The notes under the pieces are model-generated. The model did not search any database, was not told the DNA's origin, and saw only the letters and a program-made list of their open reading frames with translations. A stretch of 64,000 bases of DNA from Chryseobacterium sp. c4a. Its GTDB lineage: Bacteria; Bacteroidota; Bacteroidia; Flavobacteriales; Weeksellaceae. This document shows, piece by piece, positions 52,103 to 60,505 of this stretch. Where the stretch lies: contig NZ_WXVU01000002.1 in assembly GCF_009900745.1 (NCBI RefSeq), positions 124,001-188,000 on the forward strand. The letters run 5' to 3'. The position numbers were made by a program, and so were the translations under genes. How positions within the stretch are numbered: position 1 is the stretch's first letter; every line of letters starts with the position of its first letter.

Positions 52103-54805
52103 ATGAAACATTATTTCTTAATTTTTATACTGATGATTCCTTTCTTTGGATTTTCACAGTGGACAAGAACCGAACTTAGAGCTCAGAAAGTAAAAAAATC
52201 ACAACAAAAGCTCGAATATTCCGGATTGTATTCGCTGAATACAGATCAGCTCAAGTTACTTTTGGAAAAGGCTCCGGCTCGTTTTTCAAGCCCTAAAGGA
52301 ACTGTTATTTCTCTTCCTACTGTCAAAGGCGGATTAGAAAAATTCCAGGTTTGGGAATACTCCAATTTAGCGCCGGAATTGCAAAAAAAGTATCCGGATA
52401 TTAAATCTTATGTGGGAACCGCACTGGAAGACCCTTCTGTATACCTGAGATTCAGTCTGTCTCCGGTTGGTTTTTCCTCTATGATTACCCGTTCCGGAAT
52501 AACAGAATTTATTGAACCTTATTCAGAAGACAGAACAGTATATGCCGTTTTTGATTCCAATGCCAGAAGAGGGCAGGAGAAGGAACCTTTTGAATGTTCT
52601 ACCATGGATGAAGGGATAAAAAAAGCAGCTGCCGAAAAAAAAAATACAGTAAATAAAAAGACGGCAGGGTTTAATGTTTTCAGACTTGCCATTACCTGTA
52701 CAGGAGAATATGCTCAGTATCATCTGAATGCTGCAGGAACCCCGGCGAATGCTCCGGATGCACAGAAAAAAGGAGTCGTATTGGCCGCAATGAATGCCAG
52801 CTTAACAAGAATGAATGCTGTTTTTGAAAAAGATCTATCGCTGCACTTTAATCTGATTGGCAATAACGACCTGATCGTATTTTTAGATCCTGCTACAGAT
52901 CCGTTTGATGAATCAGATACAGACGATACAAATGATTATGATCATATAGGAGCATATTATGCGATATCTACACGCATTAATGCTGAAGATTATGATATGG
53001 GACATTTATTTGATAAAAGAGGTGCCAATGGCGTTGCCGGATTAGGAGTAATATGCGGTACTTATAAAGCTGCGGGATATACATCGTGTAATTTTCCGGA
53101 GGGTGATACTTTTGATATCGATTATGTAGCGCATGAAATGGGACATCAATTAGGTGCCAATCATACATTTTCTTCTTATTTAAATGGATCAGGTACTTCA
53201 GAAGTTGAGCCAGGAAGTGGAACTACAATTATGGCATATACTGGAATTACAGGAGGTAATACAGATGTTCAGTTTAATTCCAATGATTATTACCACACTT
53301 TTAATGTAACGGAGATTAAGAATAAAATAAATGGAGTTACCTGTGGGGTGAATACCCCTTTCGCAACAGCTGCCCCAACGGTGGATGCCGGAGCAGATTA
53401 TATTATTCCAAAATCTACCCCTTTTGTTCTGAAAGGAACAACGTCTGATGCAAATAGTTCATCTTATACGTATACATGGGAACAGATGGATGCCGCCGGA
53501 AGTACGGTAGTGGGTGCCAATTCTATTGCTTATCTTGCAAAACCTGCCGGGCCGAACTTTAGATCTTTATCACCAATCATCGATCCGATCAGATACTTTC
53601 CTGATTTTAATAAAGTATTAGCAGGAGTGCTTACTACTCGCTGGGAGTCTGTTTCAGGTGTAGCTAGAAGCCTCAATTTTACCCTAACAGCAAGGAATAA
53701 TAGTCCTACCGATCCACAAACAAGTAAAGATGCGATGGTAGTCACTGTAAACGCATCGGCTGGGCCGTTTCAAATAACAGCACCTGCATTTGGACAGTCA
53801 TTAAGTTCCGGAAATACATTCAATGTAACCTGGGATGTTGCCAACACTAATCAAGCTCCGATTAACACAGCAAATGTTAATATCAAATTATCTAAAGACG
53901 GAGGGAAAACATTTACTGTAATTGCTGCGAATACTCCTAATGATGGGACTGAGCAAGTAACAATTCCAACAGGTTCTATGTCTGCCAATGCTTTTATTAT
54001 GGTGGAAGCCGTTGATAATGTTTATTATGCAGTAAGCCCAAGTTTTGTCATTGATTATTCGGTGATAGGAGAAAATTGTAATACCTATACTTATAACGGT
54101 GATCCGGTGGCGATTATTGATGGCCCTGGTGGAGTAGGAGGAAACCCAATATCTTCCCCTAAAGTAACCATTCCATTAATGGTAAATAATACAGGAACGA
54201 TCACTAAAATTAAGGTTACCCCAACGGTTACCCATCCGAATGTGAGACATGTATCTATTGGAATTGAAAGCCCGATAGGCTCTTCAGCGCTTGTTTGGAA
54301 TCGCCAATGTAATAACTCCTCAGGCATTACGGCTTCATTCAGTGATACAGGTAGTGCAGTTGCTTGTGCTTCACCGGTTCAGGGAGAAACCAAATCGTTT
54401 GAATCTTTAGGGATATTTAAAGGACATAAAGCTCAGGGAGAATGGAAGCTTTTTGCATCAGATAATTATCTTGGAAGCGCAGGAAGTATTACAGGATGGT
54501 CACTGGAAGTATGTACACAGGAGACTCAGAGTCTATCTACTAAAGAAGTATCTTCTCCGCTGGCGAATGATATTAAAGTATATCCTAATCCAAGTGACGG
54601 TAATTTCTTTATCAAGTCTCAGAATATAAAAGGAGAGGTAAAAGTTACTTTATTTGATTCAAGTGGAAGATTAATCTACTCATCAGCATATCAGAGCCAA
54701 GGAAATAATACTAAAGAACTGAATGTGAATGTACCTAAAGGAGTATATGTTATCAGCATAAGCTCTTCAAAAGGAATATATAACAGTAAAATGGTTATAA
54801 AATAA
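52103..54805 (+). CDS. Secreted reprolysin-like metalloprotease with P-domain and T9SS type A tail
   Basis: 900 residues. The signal peptide ends at about 18 (FFGFSQ). A propeptide (about 30-190) precedes a metzincin catalytic domain with the zinc motif HEMGHQLGANH at 344-354 (H344, E345, H348, H354) and a downstream Met-turn candidate (TIMAYTG). Fibronectin- and PKD-like modules follow (about 425-665), then a proprotein-convertase P/homoB domain (about 680-805; KITKIKVTPTV-like strands, SPIGSSALVW, WKLFASDNY) and a type A tail (VYPNPSDGNFFIKS). Secreted endopeptidase; substrate unknown. Single gene. Confidence 0.9.
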   Translation: MKHYFLIFILMIPFFGFSQWTRTELRAQKVKKSQQKLEYSGLYSLNTDQLKLLLEKAPARFSSPKGTVISLPTVKGGLEKFQVWEYSNLAPELQKKYPDIKSYVGTALEDPSVYLRFSLSPVGFSSMITRSGITEFIEPYSEDRTVYAVFDSNARRGQEKEPFECSTMDEGIKKAAAEKKNTVNKKTAGFNVFRLAITCTGEYAQYHLNAAGTPANAPDAQKKGVVLAAMNASLTRMNAVFEKDLSLHFNLIGNNDLIVFLDPATDPFDESDTDDTNDYDHIGAYYAISTRINAEDYDMGHLFDKRGANGVAGLGVICGTYKAAGYTSCNFPEGDTFDIDYVAHEMGHQLGANHTFSSYLNGSGTSEVEPGSGTTIMAYTGITGGNTDVQFNSNDYYHTFNVTEIKNKINGVTCGVNTPFATAAPTVDAGADYIIPKSTPFVLKGTTSDANSSSYTYTWEQMDAAGSTVVGANSIAYLAKPAGPNFRSLSPIIDPIRYFPDFNKVLAGVLTTRWESVSGVARSLNFTLTARNNSPTDPQTSKDAMVVTVNASAGPFQITAPAFGQSLSSGNTFNVTWDVANTNQAPINTANVNIKLSKDGGKTFTVIAANTPNDGTEQVTIPTGSMSANAFIMVEAVDNVYYAVSPSFVIDYSVIGENCNTYTYNGDPVAIIDGPGGVGGNPISSPKVTIPLMVNNTGTITKIKVTPTVTHPNVRHVSIGIESPIGSSALVWNRQCNNSSGITASFSDTGSAVACASPVQGETKSFESLGIFKGHKAQGEWKLFASDNYLGSAGSITGWSLEVCTQETQSLSTKEVSSPLANDIKVYPNPSDGNFFIKSQNIKGEVKVTLFDSSGRLIYSSAYQSQGNNTKELNVNVPKGVYVISISSSKGIYNSKMVIK

Positions 54806-54823
54806 TAATCAATCAATTATATA

Positions 54824-54855
54824 AAAAGGATCGGCGGTTGTCGATCCTTTTTTTT
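54824..54855 (+). terminator. Rho-independent terminator
   Basis: 10-base arms AAAAGGATCG / CGATCCTTTT with an 8-base loop and T run. Confidence 0.88.
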
Positions 54856-54921
54856 GCTGAATTTGTAGCTTGGCTTTATTTATAGTACTTTTATAAGCTA
54901 TTTATTAATCCATTGTATAGG

Positions 54922-55800
54922 ATGAATTCTATTTCCGTTCTTCATATTGATCTCTTTCAGGGTAAGAATCCGTCGGATTTTTATTTTAATACCATGAAAA
55001 AGCATTTGATTGTGGGACATCAGCACATAGAAAAACCACACAGGCATGATTTCTATGCTGCTGTTCTCTTTACAAAAGGAAGTGGTATGCATGAGATAGA
55101 TTTCCAGCGTTATGATGTTTCGGAAGGAAGTTTATTTTTTTTATCTCCAGGACAGATTCATAGTTGGGAGCTTTCAGAAGATATAGAAGGATATATTTTC
55201 TTTTGTTCTCAGGAATTTTACGAAATGCATTATGTGAATCAGAAGCTTCGAAATTTTCCTTTTTTCGGATCTGTTTCTTTCCCTAGGAAATTGCAATTGG
55301 ATACCGTAGAACTAGAGAAGTATATTCATTTATTTCAGGAACTGGAAAAAGAATACGAATCTAAAGATTTGATGAAAAACGGACTTATCTTATCATTGAT
55401 GTCCCAGATCTTCATTCATGCTACTCGGTTATTTTCAAAGGATTTTGATACGTTAACTTCTTCTGCCGGACTTTCTTACTTTAAGCATTATCAAGATTTT
55501 GAAAGTCTTATTGAACAATATTTTACGGAACATAAATCCATTGCGTACTACGCATCCTTATTGGGGATTTCATCCAAACATTTGAATAGAATCGTGCAGG
55601 CGGTAGTTCAAAAAACAGCCACAGAAGTCATCACGGAAAGAGTCGTATTGGAAGCCAAAAGAATGCTGATGTATCTTGATGAAAACCTTGTTGAAATTGC
55701 CTTCAGGTTAGGCTATGAAGAGTATTCCTACTTTGTAAGAGTATTCCGAAAGAATTCCGGAATGACTCCTACTCAGTTTATGAGGAAATATAAGGCCTAA
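54922..55800 (+). CDS. AraC-family transcriptional regulator
   Basis: 292 residues from the ATG at 54922 (MNSISVLHIDLFQ). A TTG lies 9 bases earlier in frame. The N-terminal cupin sensor (about 30-115) contains HRHDFYAAVLFTKGSGMHEI and SPGQIHSW. The C-terminal half has two helix-turn-helix motifs: SIAYYASLLGISSKHLNRIV (about 208-228) and LVEIAFRLGYEEYSYFVRVFRKNSG (about 258-282). It presumably senses a small ligand and activates transcription. No obvious target operon is next to it; ccoG is convergent. Confidence 0.92.
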   Translation: MNSISVLHIDLFQGKNPSDFYFNTMKKHLIVGHQHIEKPHRHDFYAAVLFTKGSGMHEIDFQRYDVSEGSLFFLSPGQIHSWELSEDIEGYIFFCSQEFYEMHYVNQKLRNFPFFGSVSFPRKLQLDTVELEKYIHLFQELEKEYESKDLMKNGLILSLMSQIFIHATRLFSKDFDTLTSSAGLSYFKHYQDFESLIEQYFTEHKSIAYYASLLGISSKHLNRIVQAVVQKTATEVITERVVLEAKRMLMYLDENLVEIAFRLGYEEYSYFVRVFRKNSGMTPTQFMRKYKA

Positions 55801-55983
55801 TTGAGTTAAAGTTTGAGGTTCAAGGTTTCAAAGTTTGAAAATTTATAATGATGGTTATCAGTTATTCAATGTAATATGTCTTTTCAAACTTCAGAACCCG
55901 AACCACGCACCTCTAAAAATGTCACTTATCAACTACAGAACACACATGCTCTAATTCCTGTTCCTTAAAGTTTATTACCTGCT

Positions 55984-57426
55984 TTATAATGCAAGTTTAA
56001 ATGGCCCTTCAAAGGTGGTTTCAAAAGAATCTACCAGTTTTCCATTTTCATCAAACACACCAATGACCATATTTTGTTTAGAGAATTTAATTTTATCTTC
56101 AGGGAAAGAGATATTGATATTTCCTTTTAAGATTTGGTCTCCCTTCAGTATAATTTTTTCAGATCCGAAATAGGTGATTTCAGCATCTTCCGGGCTGATA
56201 ACTTTAATGGTCAGCATCTTTTTTTCATTCGATTTATTCAGAAGAGTGTAGATAAAAGTATTAGTAATTTTACCATTTTTAATGAAGAATGTAGAACCAG
56301 CTGGTTTAATAAACTTCGCTTCCATAGAACCACGGTCATACATTAAAAAGCCAAGGAATCCAACTAAAAGAGCCAGAATAACAGTAGTGGCCTTCATTCT
56401 CGAAGTAAATTTGAATTTCTCCTGATTTTCGATTTCAGATTCTGTAGCGTAACGGATCAATCCTTTAGGCAGTCCTACTTTATCCATGATCTCGTCACAG
56501 GCATCAATACAGGCTGTACAGTTCACACATTCCAATTGCTGTCCGTTTCTGATGTCAATTCCCGTAGGGCAGACCACAACGCATTGATTACAATCTATAC
56601 AATCTCCTTTACCGGCAGCTTTTCTATCTTCATTATTTCTCCATTTTGAGCGGCCTTCTCCTCTTTTAAAATCATAATATACGTTGATGGTCTGCTTATC
56701 AATTAACACCCCTTGAAGTCTTCCATAAGGGCATACCAGGGTACATACCTGCTCACGAAGCCATGCGAAAACAAAATAAAAAGTCATCGTGAAAAAGATC
56801 ATTGTGATAAACTTTAATGGGTGTTCTGACGGCCCCTCAACCATAATTTGGAAGACTTGCTCATACCCTACAATATACATGAACATAAAAGTTGAAATGA
56901 TCATAGAAATTAAAATAAATACAGACCATTTCGTAACTCTTTTTCTGATCTTTTCAGCATCCCATTCCTGTCTGTCAAGCTTCATTTGTTTATTTCGGTC
57001 ACCTTCAATCCAATATTCTATTTTACGAAATACCATTTCCATAAACAAAGTTTGCGGACAAAGCCACCCGCAGAATATTCTTCCGAAAACTACAGTGAAC
57101 AGCATCACGAAAATGACAGAGGTAACAGCTCCAAGGGCAAGGATAAAAAAGTCCTGAAGGTAAAATGGCTGCCCGATAATAAAGAACTTCCTGTCTATAA
57201 CATTAAATAGGAAGAAAGGATTATTATTAATCTTTAGAAAAGGTAATCCGAAGAATAAGGCTAATAAAACATAGCTGGTATAGTTTCTGTAATTGGTGTA
57301 TTTTCCTTTAGGTTTTCTGGGGAAGATCCATTTTCTTTTTCCGGTCTCATCCATTGTTCCTACCGAATTTCTAAAATCTTCATTTTCAATATCCAGGGAT
57401 TTGATGTTGTTGGACTCTGCGCTCAT
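55984..57426 (-). CDS. ccoG: Cytochrome c oxidase accessory protein CcoG
   Basis: 480 residues. CcoG is a copper-related Fe-S assembly factor for cbb3-type oxidase. Five membrane segments are visible (about 50-68, 88-112, 165-185, 200-218, 345-362). Motif FGRIFCGWLCPQTLFMEMVF (about 110-130) and two ferredoxin-like 4Fe-4S clusters, CIDCNQCVVVCPTG (about 282-295) and CVNCTACIDACDE (about 306-318), match the family. The C-terminal Ig-like domain (about 375-480) is typical of the long form. ccoNOP and ccoS are not in the window. Confidence 0.95.
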   Translation of the reverse strand: MSAESNNIKSLDIENEDFRNSVGTMDETGKRKWIFPRKPKGKYTNYRNYTSYVLLALFFGLPFLKINNNPFFLFNVIDRKFFIIGQPFYLQDFFILALGAVTSVIFVMLFTVVFGRIFCGWLCPQTLFMEMVFRKIEYWIEGDRNKQMKLDRQEWDAEKIRKRVTKWSVFILISMIISTFMFMYIVGYEQVFQIMVEGPSEHPLKFITMIFFTMTFYFVFAWLREQVCTLVCPYGRLQGVLIDKQTINVYYDFKRGEGRSKWRNNEDRKAAGKGDCIDCNQCVVVCPTGIDIRNGQQLECVNCTACIDACDEIMDKVGLPKGLIRYATESEIENQEKFKFTSRMKATTVILALLVGFLGFLMYDRGSMEAKFIKPAGSTFFIKNGKITNTFIYTLLNKSNEKKMLTIKVISPEDAEITYFGSEKIILKGDQILKGNINISFPEDKIKFSKQNMVIGVFDENGKLVDSFETTFEGPFKLAL

Positions 57427-57684
57427 TATCGTATGCTATAAAAGTATTTTGGTAATATTTTTCATCCGAATCAACTCCTATTTATCCCACTGAATTTACA
57501 TAGATAAACGGTATCGATTCCTCTACTGCAAAGCTCTTAATAATCTCTTTCCACTCCTAATATGATCTACTTCAAAAATAGGACAATTGGGACATTCTGT
57601 ATTATGAAGAATAATTTATCAAAATGAGAAAATATTTTTGAAACCGATCAGGCATATCGTAAATTGCAGATCTAAAAATGAAGT

Positions 57685-58578
57685 ATGAAGAATATCTGTA
57701 AAGCAAGCCTGATTGGTTTGGTTTTCGCATTGGTAAACTGCCAATCAGTAAATAGTAGTAAAATGTTTTATGAGGGAGTGAAGCCGGAAAGGATTTCGGA
57801 TAAGTTTAGCTTTACAGAAGGGCCTTCAACAGATAAAGAAGGGAATGTTTATTTTACGGATCAGCCTAATGATAAAATCTATTATTGGGACTGGAAAAGT
57901 AATCAGATTGTAGAGTTTTTAGATAAGACAGGAAGAGCCAACGGAACCCATTTTGATAAAGATGGTTTTTTGATCACCTGTTCAGACGATAAAGGAGAGA
58001 TCTGGAAGATTTCAAAAGATAAAAAAGTAGAGGTATTACTAAAAGATTTTGAAGGGAAAAGGTTAAACGGGCCTAATGATGTCTGGAATGATACTTTTGG
58101 AGGAATGTATTTTACCGACCCTTTATATGAAAGGGATTATTGGATAAACTTTAAACAAGAACTGCCTCACAAAAGCCTTTATTACAGAAATAAAGAAGGT
58201 AAAATTGCTAAGCTGGAGACCTTTACTCAGCCTAATGGAATCGTAGGAAGTGAAAAATTGAGAAAACTATATCTTTCAGACATTGATGCCGGAAAAACCT
58301 ATGTGTATGATATTCTGGGTGAAGGAAAATTATCTGAGAAGAGACTCTTCTGTGAGATGGGTTCAGATGGAATGACATTGGATAAACATGGAAACCTATA
58401 CTTAACCGGAGATGGAGTTCATGTTTTTAACCGTGAAGGAAAGAAAATCTACCATATCACCATTCCTGAAAAATGGACATCTAATGTAACATTTGGAGGT
58501 GAAAATAATGAAGTATTATTCATCACTGCATCAAAATCGGTATATACTTTTCCGACGAGAGTGAGAGGAATAAAATAA
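57685..58578 (+). CDS. SMP-30/gluconolactonase-type lipoprotein
   Basis: 297 residues. The signal ends in the lipobox ALVNC with lipidated C19. The six-bladed propeller follows: FTEGPSTDKEGNVYFTDQPNDKIYYWD (metal ligand Glu in TEGP, about 48), FDKDGFLITCSDDKG, LNGPNDVWNDTFGGMYFTDP (metal-binding Asn and Asp), and SDGMTLDKHGNLYLTG near 250. The family contains Ca2+-dependent lactonases; here the substrate is a sugar lactone by inference. Exported and membrane-anchored, unlike cytosolic SMP-30. Confidence 0.88.
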   Translation: MKNICKASLIGLVFALVNCQSVNSSKMFYEGVKPERISDKFSFTEGPSTDKEGNVYFTDQPNDKIYYWDWKSNQIVEFLDKTGRANGTHFDKDGFLITCSDDKGEIWKISKDKKVEVLLKDFEGKRLNGPNDVWNDTFGGMYFTDPLYERDYWINFKQELPHKSLYYRNKEGKIAKLETFTQPNGIVGSEKLRKLYLSDIDAGKTYVYDILGEGKLSEKRLFCEMGSDGMTLDKHGNLYLTGDGVHVFNREGKKIYHITIPEKWTSNVTFGGENNEVLFITASKSVYTFPTRVRGIK

Positions 58579-58582
58579 AATT

Positions 58583-58623
58583 TTGCCAGAAATGCACGAA
58601 TATTATTCGTGCATTTCTGGCAA
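58583..58623. terminator. Perfect 19-bp inverted repeat between convergent genes
   Basis: Arms of 19 bases (58583-58601 and 58605-58623), loop of 3 bases. It lies 5 bases after the SMP-30 stop and 58 bases after the helicase stop, so it probably terminates both. It is longer than the other terminators and has only a weak T run on the plus strand. Confidence 0.7.
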
Positions 58624-58680
58624 TTAAAATATTTCTTATTAGCAGTATTCAATTTATTGAAGATAATCCTGAGCTTATCT

Positions 58681-59988
58681 TTAATAAGCAACTTCCATCT
58701 TCACTTTTTTCCCTTTCAGTTTTTCATTCTGAAGCTTTCTCAAAACAGCATTTACTTTATTTCTGGAAACAGCAACATAAGAAGTAGTATCTTTTACTTC
58801 AATAACACCAACATCTTCTTTTTGTAATTCTCCTTTTTTAATAAGATACCCGACGATGTCTACCTTGTTTACTTTATCTTTCTTTCCGGCACTGATATAG
58901 ATGGTTTGGAAAGGCGTTTTTTGAGGAACTTTGGTAAATCCGGCAACACTTTCTTCAGGTACATCATTTTTGATGAAAGGGAAGTTGTCATCTTCATTCA
59001 TGATCAGGTATACAAAACCTTTCGCATTCATCCTTGCGGTACGTCCGTTTCTGTGGATGAAAGCATCTTCTTTTGGAGGCAATTGGTAATGTACAATAGA
59101 TTCCACTTCCGGAATATCAAGTCCGCGGGCAGCAAGATCTGTGGTGATAAGGATTCTTGCAGAGTCATTTCTGAATTTCAGTAAAGCACGTTCTCTTTCA
59201 TCCTGTTCCATTCCACCATGGAAGGTTTCTCTGTCGATTCCCATTTGATGAAGAAGCTCAGAGATACGGTCTACTGCATCACGGTGGTTACAGAATATTA
59301 AAGTTCTTTTATTCCCGATTTTGCAAACCAGGTTAAATAATGTATCAAGTTTTTCTTCCGGAATAGTCATTACTTTTCTCAGTTGAAGATCCGGTTTTAC
59401 GTCATTTTCTTTAAGGAAGCTTATGATTTTCTCATCTTTTAATCCTGTAAATGCCGGAATTTCATCCATTGCTGTTGCAGAAGTTAAAACTCTTTGAGAA
59501 AGTCCTTTTAAAGAATTACAGATAAATTCCATATCATCGTGGAAGCCTAATTCTAAAGCCTTGTCAAATTCATCCAGAACTAATGTTTTAATCGTTTTCG
59601 GATCAAAATTGTTATTTCTAACGTGATAAGTAACTCTTCCTGGAGTTCCGATTAAAACAGCCGGAGCTTCAATTAAATTATTAACCTCAATCTTTTTATC
59701 ATGTCCACCATAGCAAACAGAAACTTTAAAATCAGTTCCCATCGATTTGAAAACCTGCTCAATCTGTAATGCCAGTTCTCTGGCAGGAACTAATATTAAT
59801 GCCTGAACACCCTGAACATCTTTTTTCAGATTTCTGAGCACCGGAAATAAAAATGCCAATGTTTTTCCTGATCCGGTAGGAGAGAGCAGAACAATATCTG
59901 TATTGTTTTCAGACGCTTTATAAGTAGATTTCTGCATCTGATTCATATCCTGAATCTGCAGCTTTTGATAAATTGATTGTAGTTCCAT
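58681..59988 (-). CDS. DEAD-box RNA helicase with DbpA-type RNA-binding tail
   Basis: 435 residues. Helicase motifs: SPTGSGKT (I), PARELALQ (Ia), TPGR (Ib), VLDEFDKALE (II, DEFD rather than DEAD), TSATA (III), IFCNHRDAV (IV), TTDLAARGLDIPEV (V), HRNGRTARM (VI, where HRIGRTGR is usual). The last 70 residues resemble the DbpA RNA-binding domain (GYLIKKGELQKEDVGVIEVK), which targets 23S rRNA hairpin 92, suggesting a role in 50S assembly. The Q motif is weak (YQKLQIQDMNQMQ). A TAnnTTTG element ends 5 bases before the ATG. Confidence 0.9.
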   Translation of the reverse strand: MELQSIYQKLQIQDMNQMQKSTYKASENNTDIVLLSPTGSGKTLAFLFPVLRNLKKDVQGVQALILVPARELALQIEQVFKSMGTDFKVSVCYGGHDKKIEVNNLIEAPAVLIGTPGRVTYHVRNNNFDPKTIKTLVLDEFDKALELGFHDDMEFICNSLKGLSQRVLTSATAMDEIPAFTGLKDEKIISFLKENDVKPDLQLRKVMTIPEEKLDTLFNLVCKIGNKRTLIFCNHRDAVDRISELLHQMGIDRETFHGGMEQDERERALLKFRNDSARILITTDLAARGLDIPEVESIVHYQLPPKEDAFIHRNGRTARMNAKGFVYLIMNEDDNFPFIKNDVPEESVAGFTKVPQKTPFQTIYISAGKKDKVNKVDIVGYLIKKGELQKEDVGVIEVKDTTSYVAVSRNKVNAVLRKLQNEKLKGKKVKMEVAY

Positions 59989-59993
59989 GGGTG

Positions 59994-60001
59994 CAAAGGT
60001 A
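59994..60001 (-). promoter_or_regulatory. -7 element touching the helicase start
   Basis: Minus strand TACCTTTG (60001 down to 59994), then CACCC, then the ATG at 59988. The predicted transcription start coincides with the start codon. Confidence 0.55.
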
Positions 60002-60353
60002 GTGAATTTTGTGTTTGAGGGTTGAAGGGTTTGAGGGTTTTAGAGTGGGAGAATTAAAGAGTTTGAGAGCGAATGCAAATTATTGCTCTTCTTTGAATTT
60101 TGGAGCTGTCATTCTGAAAGGCGTAGCATAATGAAGAATCTCAACTTTTTATGAATTGTTTTCTTTATTGCAAAATAGAGATGCTTAGATTCCGCTTAAC
60201 ATGGCAGTTCTAATACTATACTCTTGAATTATACCTTATCAGGCTGAACGGAGCCCAAGCCTTTTAGTATGACACAAAACGTTTTCCTATAGTTGTTAGT
60301 GAATATTGTTGATAATCAGGCTCTTAATAGATTAGTGAGTAAAAGCCAAACTA
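60002..60353. other. Intergenic region between divergent helicase and rpsA
   Basis: No credible ORF. It has a TTTGAGGGTTGAAGGGTTTGAG low-complexity start and a GTCATTCTG element (60108) with GAAGAATCTCAAC inside, related to the copy at 22091, but its right inverted end is decayed. Confidence 0.5.
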
Positions 60354-60384
60354 TTGCTTATCTCAAATAAAAATCATATCTTTG
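60354..60384 (+). promoter_or_regulatory. Promoter of rpsA
   Basis: TTG (60354-60356), 20 bases, TATCTTTG (60377-60384): consensus match. The predicted start near 60390 gives a leader of about 115 bases before the ATG. Confidence 0.82.
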
Positions 60385-60505
60385 CACCCACTTTTTGTGG
60401 TAAAGGTCTAAGAAAGTAAAATATTATATATTAATAACTTCCGTATTTTTCAGTCACATTGATTAAGACCGTTGAAAGAGAAGGAATACAAATTTATTTA
60501 GAATT

